DNA of 64,000 bases from Rutidosis leptorrhynchoides (GCF_046630445.1 NC_092339.1:52327501-52391500); one strand, 5' to 3'. Shown: positions 32,498 through 44,007, numbered from the stretch's first letter. Notes: generated from the letters alone by a model not told the origin. Program-made: numbers and translations.

Positions 32498-32830
32498 AAT
32501 TATATTTATGTAATCTAACTTTTATTAACTTCACTAACATTTATATTTATGTTATTTAAGTTATATATGGTCAGTTATACCGCCTGAATTATATTTATGC
32601 AATCTAACTTTTATTAACTTCACTAATATTTATATTTATGTTATTTAAGTTATATATGGTCGGTTATACCGCCCGAATTATATTTATATAATCTAACTTT
32701 TATTAACTTCACTAACATTTATATTTATGTTATTTAAGTTATATATGGTCGATTATACCGCCTGAATTATATTTCTGTAATCTAACTCTTAACTTCACTA
32801 ACATTTATATTTATGTTATCTAACATTTAT
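32498..32830 (+). repeat. 89-bp tandem repeat, about 3.7 units, in the copia leader
   Basis: Unit starts at 32498, 32587, 32676 and 32765. Each carries AATTATATTTATG, CTTCACTAACATTTATA and GGTCRGTTATACCGCC. The last unit is partial. Confidence 0.92.
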
Positions 32831-33228
32831 GATTACTTATGCAATTAATCATTATTTATTTCATACATACTAATGTTTACTCTTAAAATTTATTATTTAT
32901 GCATAATATGTTTATTCTCTTAATTTTCGTATTTATACTAAACGTATTTATACTAAATGTATTTATAGTAATCGTATTTGTACTAATAAAATTCTTTTAT
33001 TAAAATTATTATTAATACAACGAGTACATAACAGTCGTTAACGTCAACTAACGACGTTACAACGATCATATATACATAACGGTTGTTAACGTCAATGACG
33101 ACGTTACAAGAACTATATTTTTCAAATATAAAATAAACATCTCCGTTTTCACATTTTCACAAATCAATCTTCATTTTCTCAGATTACCACTCTCAAAAGT
33201 TTTTTTTTTAAAGATAATTCACACAAGG

Positions 33229-33378
33229 ATGATTTTTTCTATTGTATTGGCCATACTAACTATCATCATTGTTGCTAATATACCACGGGGTGAACCTATA
33301 TTATATCCTGCTCTTGTGGTTTTATCATTTGTAATCATGCCATTATTCTGTTGTTTGCTACTTATAAATTTAAAATGA
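33229..33378 (+). CDS. Small hydrophobic ORF (49 aa) upstream of copia gag
   Basis: ATG at 33229, TGA at 33376-33378. The product begins MIFSIVLAILTIIIVANIP and continues to a second hydrophobic stretch (YPALVVLSFVIMPLFCCLLL), so it would have two membrane-spanning segments. It lies between the 89-bp repeat and gag, on the element's transcript. I do not know a homologue. It could be a chance frame in T-rich DNA; two well-formed segments separated by a polar RGEP turn make it worth noting. Confidence 0.4.
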   Translation: MIFSIVLAILTIIIVANIPRGEPILYPALVVLSFVIMPLFCCLLLINLK

Positions 33379-33462
33379 TTCTAAATTCATTTTATTATTT
33401 GTCTATGAATAGAAGTTGATTATGATTATGATTTATGTTGTTCATATTTTTGATAATAGAAA

Positions 33463-36400
33463 ATGTCGAATTTGAAAAGGCTTAAATTTGCTCCTTTAGA
33501 ATCAAGTGGGAACAACTACTTAACATGGGTTATGAATGTAGAAAAACATCTCGAATCAATCGGAATTTTAGAAACCTTGAATGAAAATAACAATTGTTCC
33601 GAACAAGAGAAAGCAATAGTAAGTATTTTTCTTAGCAAACATATTGACGAATTCTTAGAATCTACATATTATATGATCGAAGATCCAAATGTATTATGAA
33701 AAATACTCAAAGATAGATAGGATATTAATTATCAAGAAATAACGGTGATCCATGAAAGAATAAAATTGAAGATGTTAGTAGACGCTCTTATAAGAATCCC
33801 GGAGATTCTTATTAATGATCTGGTAACGTGGATCATCAGTCTAGTATTTATTGAATACATGAACATCTTGTTTATCTCTACAAATAAGTCCCAAAAGAAA
33901 AGAAAACGAGAGTGAATCTGTTGAAAAATCTTGATTAAATAAACCCTGAGCTACCTTGAGACTTGAATGGTCTGAATTTTCTAAGATGCCTAGCTTGTTA
34001 TGTATCACTCATAAATAAATGGTTTTAGACCATAACGCATATGTTTATTAAGTGTTATCTTTTATGTACTTCAGATTGTAACTTGTTTACAGGTAATATA
34101 ATTTGATTATCTTGCTGAAATATAACTCATTATTTGATTATCTTATTTAAGGTTTTAGTATGAATCTTGCTGAAATACAACATCAATTAAATGGTAAAGA
34201 CCTATGTATTGCAGATAGTGGTAACATACAAATCTAAGAAATATTTCATTGATTTAAATCAAATGAAAGAATTATAAATACTATATCAGGTCTTGCAAAC
34301 TTGATTAAAGGAACGGAAAAGGCAAAAATTCATATTACCAAATGGTACGAATTTTCTGATAAACAATGCCTTGTTTTCTCCCAAATCGAAGAGAAATTTG
34401 TTAAGTTTCTCTGATATATATCATAATGGATATGATTATCAGTCAATGATAACCGGAAATGAGAAATATCTATGTAGCACCGAAAAGCGCATATGATGAA
34501 AAGCGCAGCGCAGCGCAGCGCATATGATTAAAAGTGCATATGATGAAAAGCGCATATGATGAAAAGCGCAGCGCATATGATTAAAAGTGCATATGATGAA
34601 AAGTGCATATGATGAAAAGCATGGCGCATATGGTGAAAAGGATATATGATTAAAAGCGCATATGATAAAAAGTGCATATGATGAAAAACGCATATGATGA
34701 AAAGTGCAGTGTATATGATTAAAAGCGCATATGATAAAAAGTGCATATGATGAAAAGCGTATATGATGAAAATCGCAGCGCATATGATTAAAAGCGCATA
34801 TGATGAAAAGTGCATATGATGAAAATCACAGCGCATATGATTAAAAGCGCATATGGTGAAAATGATATATGATGAAAAGCGCATATGGTGATTAATGAAA
34901 AAGCACATATGGTGATTAATGAAAAGAATATTGAGAAAGAATCACAATGTTTTTTGAAAGAATTCATGATTATATATATGGACCAATTCATCCATCATGT
35001 GGACCATTTTGATATTTCATGGTTCTAATAGACGCATCTAGCGGATGGTCTCATGTTTGTGTGTTATCAAGCCATAATATGACATTTGCAAAGTTTCTTG
35101 CACAAATTATCAAATTGAGAACACATTATTCTGATTACACCATTAAAAGGACGAGACTTGATAATGCTGGTGAGTTAACATCTCAAGCATTTAATTATTA
35201 TTATATGTCTACATGGATTGTTGTTGAACATCCAGTTGCTCATGTGCATACACAAAATTGGTTTAGCTGAATCAATAGATAAACGCTTGCAGCTAATAAC
35301 TAGACAATTGGTAATGAGTACAAAACTCTCAATATTTATATGGGGACATGTAAATTTACATGATGCGACATTAATTCATATTAGACGAAGTGCAAGTCAT
35401 ACATATTTTCCCCGACAACTTGATTTTGGCCGAGAGCCAAATTTTTCCTACCATTAGAACATTTGGTTGTGCAGTGTATGCTCTAGTTGCACCACCACAA
35501 CGCACTAAATGAGCCCTCAAAGGAGGATGGGGATATATATATATTGGATATGAAACATCTTCAATTATAAGATATATTGAACCCATGACGGGTGATGTTT
35601 TTACAGCACGTTTCGCTGATTGTCATTTTAATGAAAAATTATTCCCTAGATTAGGGGGAGAAATGAAAAATAAATAAAATGATGTTTCATGGCGTGAACA
35701 TCAATTAAGGTATCTTGATTCTCGCACAAAAGAATGTGAAACGAAAGTTCAAAAATAATGCATATGCAAGAAACTTGCAAATCGATTACGTGATGCATTT
35801 AAAGATACAAAAAAAGTGACTAAATCATATATAATAGCAGTAAATGCTCCAGCTCGAATTGAAATTCCAAAAGCTGGCAATAATGTCACTCTTGAGTCTT
35901 TACCACGCATGAAACGTGGAAGATCAATTGGTTCCGAAGATAAAAATCCTCGAAACTAAAATCAGCTGATAAAGAGGTAAAATAAAGTGTTCAAGAAGAA
36001 CCAAATATCAATACTCCTTCTGCAGAGGATATTGATAATAAATACAGAAATTTCTATAAATTATGCAATATTATGGAACCGAAACGGAATGACAAATATT
36101 GATGAGAATTTTTCATATAATGACATCATGAATAAAGATGATGATCTAGAACCAAAATTTGTCATTGTGTGTCAAAATATACATGACTGAGCTCAATTGA
36201 AAGGAGCAATACGAGCTGAATTAGAATCGCTCAATAAAAGAAAAGTTTTCGGATCAATCGTTATCACTTTTAAAGATGTGAAACGTATGGGATACAAATG
36301 AATTTTAATTCGAAAAGAAAATAAGAAAAATGAACTTACAAGGTAAAGTCAGACTTGTAACTCAAGATTTCTCTCAAAGACCAGGAATTGATTATAAGAA

Positions 36401-37645
36401 AACTTATTCTCCTGTTATGGATGCAATTACTTTTAGATACTTAATCAGTCTGGCAGTTTCTAAAAATTTAGAAATACATCTAATGGATGTTGTTACTGCT
36501 TATCTATATGGATCACTTGATAGTGATATATATATATATGAAGATACCTGAAGGATTTAAGGTATCAGAAGCATCCAATGCAAAATCCAATTGGGTCGCA
36601 TGTGGTATAAACGATTAAGTGATTACTTGATAAGCAAAGGGTATACAAATAATTTTATTTGCCAATGTGTATTCATTAAGAAAACAACATCCGGATATGT
36701 GATCATAGATGTTTATGTCGATGATCTTAATATCATAGGTACAAATAAAGAGATCCATGAAGCCATTCAACTTCTAAAGAAAGAATTTAAAATGAAAGAT
36801 CTCAGAAAAACCAAGTATTACCTTGGTTTGCAGATTGAGCATATGCCTAATGGTTTACTTGTACATCAAACAACTTATACCGAAAAGATTTTAAAATATT
36901 TTTAAAGACAAAACCATTGGTTGATATATCACTCAATATTGACACTGATCCATTTCATCCCCGTGAAGATCATGAAGATCTTTACGGATCAGAAGTTCCA
37001 TATCTTAGTGAATTGGGGCTCTTATGTATCTTACAAATTATACAAGACCTGACATTTCTTTTGCAGTTAATTTGTTGGCAAGGTTCAGCTCAGCTCCTAC
37101 CAAAAGACACTGGAATGGGATCAAACACATATTTCGATACCTTCGAGGAACTACTAATTTAGGATTATTTTATTCTAACGAATCAAAACAAGATTTGGTT
37201 GGTTATGCAGATGCAGGTTATTTATCTGATCCACATAAAGCTAAATCTCAAACTGGATATGTATTCCTAAATGGAGGTACCACAAAATCATGGCGTTCTT
37301 AAAACAAACACTTGTTGCAACATCATCAAATCATGACGAAGTGATTGCATTATATGAAACTACTCGGAAATGTGTTTGTTGAGATCAATGACACAAATCA
37401 TTATTGATTCTTGTGGACTAGAACGCCATAAAAGCCCAACAACTATCTATGAAGATAATGCAGCTTGCATAGCATAGATGAAAGAAAGGTATATCAAAAG
37501 TGACCGAACAAAACACATACCTCCTAGATTCTTCTCATACACTCAAGATCTCATCATTGACGACCAGATTGAAATGATATACGTTCAATCTAGCAAAAAC
37601 GATGCTGATCTTTTTACCAAAGCACTTCCAACTACTATTTTCAGA
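33463..37645 (+). pseudogene. Copia gag-pol, heavily mutated
   Basis: Recognisable pieces in order: gag (MSNLKRLKFAPLESSGNNY, 33463-33699); protease-like DLCIADSGN (34200); integrase (LIDASSGWSHVCVLS, RLDNAGELTSQAFNYY, EHPVAHVHTQNW, 35019-35270); link region FADCHFNE (35610); RT (KVRLVTQDFSQRPGIDY, VYVDDLNIIG, 36330-36905); RNase H (LARFSSAPTKRHWNGIKHI, VGYADAGYLSDPHKAKSQTG, 37050-37300; then DADLFTKALPT, 37597). Many stops and frameshifts intervene. The RT motif is VDD, so the active site itself survives. A repeat array at 34480-34930 interrupts the span between protease and integrase. Confidence 0.9.
34480..34930. repeat. Array of AAAAGCGCATATGATG units inside copia pol
   Basis: More than 20 copies of a 16-bp unit (variants GATTAAAAGCGCATAT, GATGAAAAGTGCATAT, with occasional GCAGC inserts). 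Each has the CATATG palindrome. The minus-strand frames of 114 and 126 codons across it are repeat translations (HHMRFSSYAL-like) and not genes. Confidence 0.92.
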
Positions 37646-37652
37646 ACACACA

Positions 37653-37945
37653 GACTTTTTTGCTCCGTTGGTCCTTCAATTATACACGAAATTGCAATTC
37701 GAGTCCCTCGAGTTTTTTTTTGGATTTTCGAGTCCTTAATATTGAAAAATTTTGCAATCCGAGTCCCTCCGTCAGTTTGCCGTCTAAATTCGCCGTTAAC
37801 CCTTGACATGTGCCATGCATGTGAGGGTAAAATCATCTTTTTACTCTTTTCTTCGACTGTTTTGCTCCGTTGGTCCTTCGTTTATAGACAAAATTGAAAT
37901 CCGAGTCCCTCAAGGTTTTTTTTTTTTTTTTTGAAAGGCCAAGCA
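37653..37945. repeat. Left TIR of the Pack-MULE
   Basis: Contains the motif TTTGCTCCGTTGGTCCTTC twice (37659 and 37862), so the TIR carries an internal direct subrepeat about 200 bp apart. Ends in poly(T) and GAAAGGCCAAGC. Confidence 0.88.
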
Positions 37946-38048
37946 TAATATATTATATATATGAATTATATAGATACCAAAAATGCAACTAGTTTAATAC
38001 TTTATACAAACACCAAAAATGAAATGGAAAAGGAGAAATAAAGAGTAC

Positions 38049-39359
38049 CATTGCGATAATAAGAAACAAAACAACAGGAAATTGCTTCATTCGAAGTGGC
38101 GGAACGGAATAAATGGTGCCAAAAAAAGACCGAAAGAATAAAGGGACGTGATGAACGGCCAAAATTCATCCCAACAATAATAACGCCTACAACCGCAAAT
38201 GCTAACACCAAAAACCATGCTGACTGAACAGAAAGATCTCCAGAAGCAATAGGTAAATACGGTTTGTTCACCCTGAAAAAGTCAAACCAAAGTCAATTAA
38301 AAATTTAAAAACAAAACTGCATATGTCACAGATTATATGCTTACTTATCAATACCGATATCATAGATTTGATTGATGCTGACTATATAACCATTCCCACA
38401 TATCAAAGCAACAAGGCCCGAAAATGCCTTGAGCAAAAGTGACCACTGAATCAAGTTCGGGTTTTCGAGTAGTGCTCTCGTTACTAAAGACCTATTAACA
38501 AACAAAATTATCAGTTTAGATTCTATAAACTTTGCAACAAGTAAGCGAAAATCAGTTATAAGTTGTAAATTCTTACACTGATCCTAATGTGGTCCCACGT
38601 ATAGTATGGGGTCTTAGAAACCTCCAAAATGCATCTTTAAAGTCTGCAACTTTATTTAACAACGGACCGGATCCGACAGAACCAACTTGACTGCAAGCCT
38701 GTTGATCAAAACAAATTTATAAAAAATAAAGAAAAACAAAAACAAAGTCAAAAATTTATTAGAAGAATGGTAATTGCAACTACATGTATCTATACAAATG
38801 AGCATTTATTGGATGCTAATTAAATATCAGCCCCAATTTGTAATGCAAAGCAACGAAAACCCTAAAATAAATAAAATAGGAATACGCAAATATGACAGTA
38901 CTTAACAGCTAAATTACTTAAGTACAGCAAATAATCATACAAATTTGAAGTTTTATAAGCTCAATTATCTAAATTTAACCTTGAAAATAGATAAGGAACT
39001 GAAACATACAACGGTAAATATAATGGATGATTAAATCAAATTTTCACATTAAGAAAATTCAAAACAAAAATTCATACCAGCTAATAATTAAATTAAATTG
39101 AAGGATGGGTAAGTATATGAAAAATATACCTTGATGGAGAATTGGTTTGGGTTTTTGTAATGCGAGAATCTTGATGATGAGGTTTTTGTTATGTTAGAAT
39201 AGAAGAAATTGGTTTTTAGAGCAGAGTTATTAGAGAATTTGCATTTGGTGGGATTATTGAATTTATTAATAAAAAAGGGTGAATTTTTTATGGAATGTGA
39301 AGAAGATGAAGATGACAGTGATGATGATGACGGCGTATGAGTATGAAGTTTTGGAAGCT
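38049..39359 (-). pseudogene. HST: Captured homogentisate solanesyltransferase fragment (exons 1-4)
   Basis: Minus-strand exons with correct splice sites: exon 1 about 39359-39130 (Ser-rich transit-peptide-like, no ATG found), exon 2 38698-38578 ([28 protein letters not shown]), exon 3 38491-38345 ([30 protein letters not shown]), exon 4 38272-38049 (NKPYLPIASGDLSVQSAWFL). These match plastid homogentisate solanesyltransferase (VTE2-2), a UbiA-type prenyltransferase of plastoquinone synthesis. [10 protein letters not shown] is the first Asp-rich substrate motif. Single-base deletions after GMNFG shift exon 4. The second Asp-rich motif and rest of the enzyme are absent, so it cannot be functional. 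Exon 1 starts immediately inside the right TIR; introns are retained, so capture was from DNA. Confidence 0.9.
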
Positions 39360-39653
39360 TGACCTTTCAAAAAAAAAAAAAAAACAAATTTGAGGGACTC
39401 AGATTGCAATTTTGTCTATAAACAAAGGACCAACGGAGCAAAAAAGTCGAAGAAAAGAGTAAAAAGATGATTTTACCCTCACATGCATGGCACATGTCAA
39501 GGGTTAACGGCTAATATAGACGGCAAACTGACGGAGGGACTCGGATTGAAAATTTTTGCAATTTTAAGGACTCGAAAATCCAAAAAAAAAAACTTGAGGG
39601 ACTCGGATTGCAATTTCGTGTATAATTGAAGGACCAACGGAGCATAAAATGTC
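39360..39653. repeat. Right TIR of the Pack-MULE
   Basis: Inverted partner of 37653-37945, also with the duplicated GGACCAACGGAGCA motif (near 39430 and 39632). Confidence 0.88.
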
Positions 39654-39858
39654 GAACACGCGTTCACAATATTGGCATGAGGCAAGTTCAAAAGATGTGA
39701 CGACTCAACGATGTCTACTTGAAGGGGAGTCAACTCTATACTGCACTCTTTTTCCCTTGACTAAAGTTTTTATCTCACTGGATTTTTCTTTAGCAAGGTT
39801 TTTAACGAGGCAGTACTAGTTTATTTCTAATGAAGCAAAATTGTTATCCAAGGGGGAG

Positions 39859-40107
39859 TGTTATAATATATAAAATATAAATATAATAGAGTGGATAGTC
39901 AATTTTGATACACAAAATTAATGTTATTGTATTAACTAAAGTACTTGAATTATTGCTATAAATAGACCTTTAAGCAAGCATAATACTTGCTCATTCTTAC
40001 AAGAAAATTTCTCTCTTTACTCATATACTCTTGTTCTTAAAATTTTCAAAGTCTATATTCAAGAACCAATCCACTAAAGGTAGTTATAAGCATACTGAAT
40101 TATAACA
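39859..40107 (+). repeat. 3' LTR, 249 bp
   Basis: Follows polypurine AAGGGGGAG. Five substitutions relative to the 5' LTR (about 98% identity). Followed by target duplicate CAATT. Confidence 0.93.
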
Positions 40108-40325
40108 CAATTTTCATTTTAGCTACTATTAGTACATTATTAATTATTATTATTATTAATTAGAGTTAATCATGCAATTGGTCCCTGTAGTTTTTAAAAT
40201 GTTCATTGCTAGTCCAAATTCTAAATCCTGTTAACTAGATTCATTAAGTGTTAGTATGTGCTGGTCACATGATGGGTTTATTTGTAATTTAGCAACCATG
40301 GTATATCGAATCAGTTTTAAACAAG

Positions 40326-40455
40326 GGGGATGATTCTCACACACACTTTTTTGATCCTCACACACCAATTTAAAGAAATGAAGTATTATTAGAAGAGTAA
40401 AAAGTTAAAATAAATGTGTGAGAATCAAAAAAGGGTGTGTTAAAATCATACTCCT
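40326..40455. mobile_element. Small MITE, about 130 bp
   Basis: Terminal inverted repeats of about 40 bp: GATGATTCTCACACACACTT on the left and the reverse complement TATGATTTTAACACACCCTT on the right, each followed by TTTTGATYCTCACACA. Confidence 0.65.
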
Positions 40456-41267
40456 TTAAACAATCGAGTTTCCAATTCTTATTAAAAGCATATAGTACGT
40501 GAGATCTCAAAAGTGTAAAACACCCAAATCTAACCACTTTGACCTGTAGACTCGTCACTAACATCCCTATTTCAACTGTATCACATAAACACATTTGAAG
40601 CCATTTCATTTTTAACATCAATAGACAGAAAACAAAACCTTTAATAACACATCTTGATCATGATTTTTAACAAAAATAAGTATCGACAAATAAGGACATC
40701 AAATAATCACCACAAAAAAACAGATCTTGAACATACACCAGCGGGGTTCCTTACCATCAATTCTACAATAACATTACATCATCGAAGCTTCTAACATCGA
40801 TCGAATCAAACTGTAATTTAAAAAAGACTTTCAGTAATGGATTCATGACATTGGTCACCATTTACATTCTGGCGGAAGAAGCTGCGGGTATCGGCGGCGG
40901 AAGGAAGTGACGGGGAACGGCGGCGGAAGGAAATGGCGGTGAGCGGCGTAGGACGGTGGTGTGCGACAGAGAAAGGCAGTAGAGATTTACCAGTTGCCGT
41001 TCGATATCAATGTTCATATGTATGTATACAAAGTAGATTATGTCTCCGATTGAATTCTTTTTTTATTGGAGTATCATTTTTTTTTTTTTAATTGAATAAA
41101 TATGCCTCTGATCAAATTCGTTAGAAGGTGTTTCAACTCAACTTGTTTTTATGGTAAAGTATTTTGTGGAGGTTAAAGATGATGATTTTATGGGTGTTCT
41201 TGAGAGTGATATGTCACGGATAGGGTTGAAGGTCTAGGATTTTTAGAGTGGGTATATGGTATTTTTA
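40456..41267. other. Interior of the TIR element, no gene recognised
   Basis: Includes a G+C-rich GGCGGCGGAAGGAA-type patch at 40870-40980, possibly a captured 5' gene fragment; too short to identify. The minus-strand 83-codon frame (40370-40621) overlaps the MITE and has no features. Confidence 0.35.
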
Positions 41268-41591
41268 GGGTGTGTTTGGCGCGTAGCTTATTGGAGCTTA
41301 TAGAAGCTTATGAGAGCTTGAGCTTATGATTTTAATAAGCTTCAAGTCATAAGCTTCGTTTGGTAGACAAAAAAAGTAGAGTTTATGAAAATCATAAGCT
41401 CTGAAAAAAATAAGCTACTTGTAGTAGCTTATGAAAAAAAGTAGAGCTTATGAACTGAAAAATAAGCTCCAGCTAATTTACCAAACATTTATAAAAAATA
41501 ATAAGCTCCAGCTACTAGCTTCAAAAATAAGCTCTAGCTCCAGCTCCTGCTCATAAGCTCCAGCTCCAGCTACTTTCGTCCAAACACACCC
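41268..41591. mobile_element. PIF/Harbinger-type MITE (Tourist-like), 324 bp
   Basis: Terminal inverted repeats GGGTGTGTTTGG...CCAAACACACCC flanked by the 3-bp duplication TTA (41265-41267, 41592-41594). Interior rich in AGCTTATAAGCTCCAGCT-like self-complementary units. No coding capacity. Confidence 0.85.
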
Positions 41592-41838
41592 TTAGTCAGT
41601 TTTTTTATTATTCTTTTATTTGTTTAATAAATTACAAAGATGATATGCCAACACTTAACAGATCTAGTTAACAAGAGTTAGAAACTGAGCCAAAGATAAA
41701 TGTTTTTAAAACCACGGGGACTACTGGTATAAGTTTTAAACGATAGGGATCAGCGGTAAGATTTTGAGTAAACCACAGGGACCAACGGTATAATCAGGGC
41801 CGTCTCGTCAATTTATGAGCCCTGTTCGGTAAATAAAT

Positions 41839-44007
41839 TTTAACGCCTTTAAACGAGTAAAATTTTTTTTTTTTTTTTTTGAAAAATAGAGTCACTGCCC
41901 GGTCAAGGCATATGTCGCGGCGCGGTTTGCCTTGTCGGGGCGCGACACAACGCGGGAAACATTACACATCTTAACCCAGTTTCTGATATCAACTTCAGGC
42001 CATTGCCGCGGCGCGGAGGGCTTTGCCGCGGCGCGACACAACTCGTGTCCAGGATCTGACCTGCAACTTTTTATTTAAACCAAATTTTACACCTTTCATC
42101 ATTTTTCCAACACAATCAAAACTGCATAATTCATACACAAACTTAAGGAAACAGTTTCTAATATCATTAAACATTCGCAAACATCTTTTAAACATCAAAA
42201 CATGTTTTCATAATCTAAACCATCATTTGGTCCCAAATTTGACAATAACAAACATGACACATTCAAAACACTAGGCGTTGATAAGCGGTAACCGTAGAGC
42301 GTGTTTACAAAAGGGACTTGCAATACCACTTACACTAATGCCAATGCTCCCCTAGCGCTTCAAACGGGCTCCTTACCTTCGCGATGAACCTTAGCACCTA
42401 AAACATAAAACATCATGGGAGTAAGCTTTTACACTTAGTGAGTTATAGGAAAGTAGTAAAACATAAAACATAACACTTATCCTTCAACCCATCGGTTGTT
42501 TGCTTACTTTCGGATCCGATTCATTCATACCATAGGCATGACTTACTAGGCCAACCCTAGTAATCATACCTAAGCTAACCATAGACATACTAAATATGCC
42601 TAAGCTATCATCATTTCATTTCATCATCATTTCAAACATAGACATTTAATGTGTCTAAGCTAAAACAAACCATAGGCAAGATTACTAGCAATGTAATAAC
42701 CTTGCCTTAGCTAAACATCAACCATAGATACAATTATTAGGCTAACCTAATAATTCTATCTAAGCTACATATATAGTGCACTTAGTCGTTACTCTCTTGC
42801 ACGGATGCAATCCGAGAACACTAAGCCACTCTTGACCCGCCCATATTACCCCCTATAAACTCACCTTGCTTAATTGAATTTCCTTGATCACTTGTAACCT
42901 CTTTTCCTTGATTAGCACCTATACATGAGCTAATCCCATTAATCACACAACTCAACAAAATCACAACTTTCATGAATCATTGCATCTTTCTATACTTATA
43001 CATACACTTAACCCCCTAATCACAACATACATACATTCTAGCCTTGATCTCATCTTTTCTAAGATAGGAATATTACCAATTAAACTTCATAACTTTAATC
43101 ATGTACATTACTAGTTCATCTCTTTTAGTAATACATGCAACTTTCCACCAATCTTTTCATTATTCATTTAATAAGTTGCATACAATCCAATTCCATTACT
43201 AACACCCTTAAGTTATTACTTAATCAAATTCCATAACTTACAATAATAACAATAACTCAAACATGAACATCCTTCTTCAAAATTACTAACTAAAACACAT
43301 GAACATCTCATTGAGACATTTTATCAAACACTTGGTGTGCATGACTAGAAATTTAACTAGAACATCACTAAATTCATCATATTCATACCATAAATCCAAA
43401 ATGCAAGTTCATGCTTAATTCTTCTTCCAAAATCAATGACAATTTCATTTTAACTCAAACAATTGTGCACCATTCAACAACTAGCAACTTCTTAAGCATA
43501 AATCTCATCATTATCACACAATAAAAGCAATACATAGACATAAAATTCATACCTTGACTTTTAGAGTTTAAGAACCCTAATTATGCACAAAGAGAGTGAA
43601 ATTGGAAGATTAAAGCTTGCTAGAGTGATTAAGGTGTGTTAGATTTCACAAATCTTCAATTGCATGAGTCTAATTTCAACAATTTGTGGTTTCTTCCTCC
43701 TTCTCCCTCAACATCGACATACACACACATACAGGAGGTTTTTCTGTATAATTTTTGTGAATAACTCAATTTCCAGCATTTTAATTCCTTTTTATTTAAA
43801 TTAACTTTGGCCTAATTGCACTTTCTACCCTCCCCATCACATCTATAGCTAGGAAGGTCCTTAATTCTAACTTTGCACCATTAGTCCTTCTTAACTTAAC
43901 CAATAAACTTAACTTTTGTCCATTTAACATAAAATAACTTTTACCAATTAATTTCTTAGCAATAAAATTTCACATAAAATAATACCTTAAATAATTGGGA
44001 TGTTACA
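41839..44007 (-). repeat. 3' LTR of the Tekay-like element, 2169 bp
   Basis: Minus-strand start TGTAACATCCCAATTATT, end AAAGGCGTTAAA. G+C-rich motifs (GCCGCGGCGCGG and variants) recur at 41915, 41934, 42005 and 42026. Confidence 0.92.

Larger units (their letters stand above)
37653..39653 (-). mobile_element. Pack-MULE (2001 bp) with about 290-bp terminal inverted repeats
   Basis: Left TIR begins GACTTTTTTGCTCCGTTGG; right TIR (reverse complement) begins GACATTTTATGCTCCGTTGG. The arms stay similar for about 290 bp (to GAAAGGCCAAGC / GAAAGGTCAAGC), by eye above 90% identical. Flanking 9-mers GAACACACA (37644-37652) and GAACACGCG (39654-39662) match at 7 of 9, fitting a decayed 9-bp Mutator target duplication. 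No transposase: non-autonomous. The interior is a captured host gene. Inserted within the copia RNase H end. Confidence 0.88.
32114..40107 (+). mobile_element. Complete Ty1/copia retrotransposon, coding-dead, with nested Pack-MULE
   Basis: Two 249-bp LTRs (32114-32362 and 39859-40107) differ at five positions by eye. A perfect target duplication CAATT flanks them (32109-32113, 40108-40112). Internal order: primer site, 89-bp tandem repeat, small hydrophobic ORF, gag, protease, integrase, reverse transcriptase, RNase H, polypurine tract AAGGGGGAG (39850-39858). Length is about 8 kb because of a 2-kb Pack-MULE and a repeat array. The coding region is riddled with stops and frameshifts. Confidence 0.93.
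40190..41800. mobile_element. Decayed MULE-like terminal inverted repeat element
   Basis: The left side (TTGGTCCCTGTAGTTT, then TGTTAACTAGATTCATTAAG near 40232) and the reverse complement of the right side (TTGGTCCCTGTGGTTTACTC, then TGTTAACTAGATCTGTTAAG near 41670) are diverged inverted repeats of about 150-200 bp. Interior: two MITEs, a G+C-rich patch (40870-40980) and no transposase. Ends approximate; no target duplication established. Confidence 0.5.

Noticed and set aside
34480-34930. CRISPR-like appearance of regularly spaced repeats
   Set aside because: Units are contiguous with no unique spacers, and the context is a plant retrotransposon.
34439-34991. Minus-strand frames with repeated HHMRFSSYAL-like peptides, resembling a repeat protein
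   Set aside because: Produced by the 16-bp array inside copia pol on the opposite strand; the period and all frames are explained by the DNA repeat.
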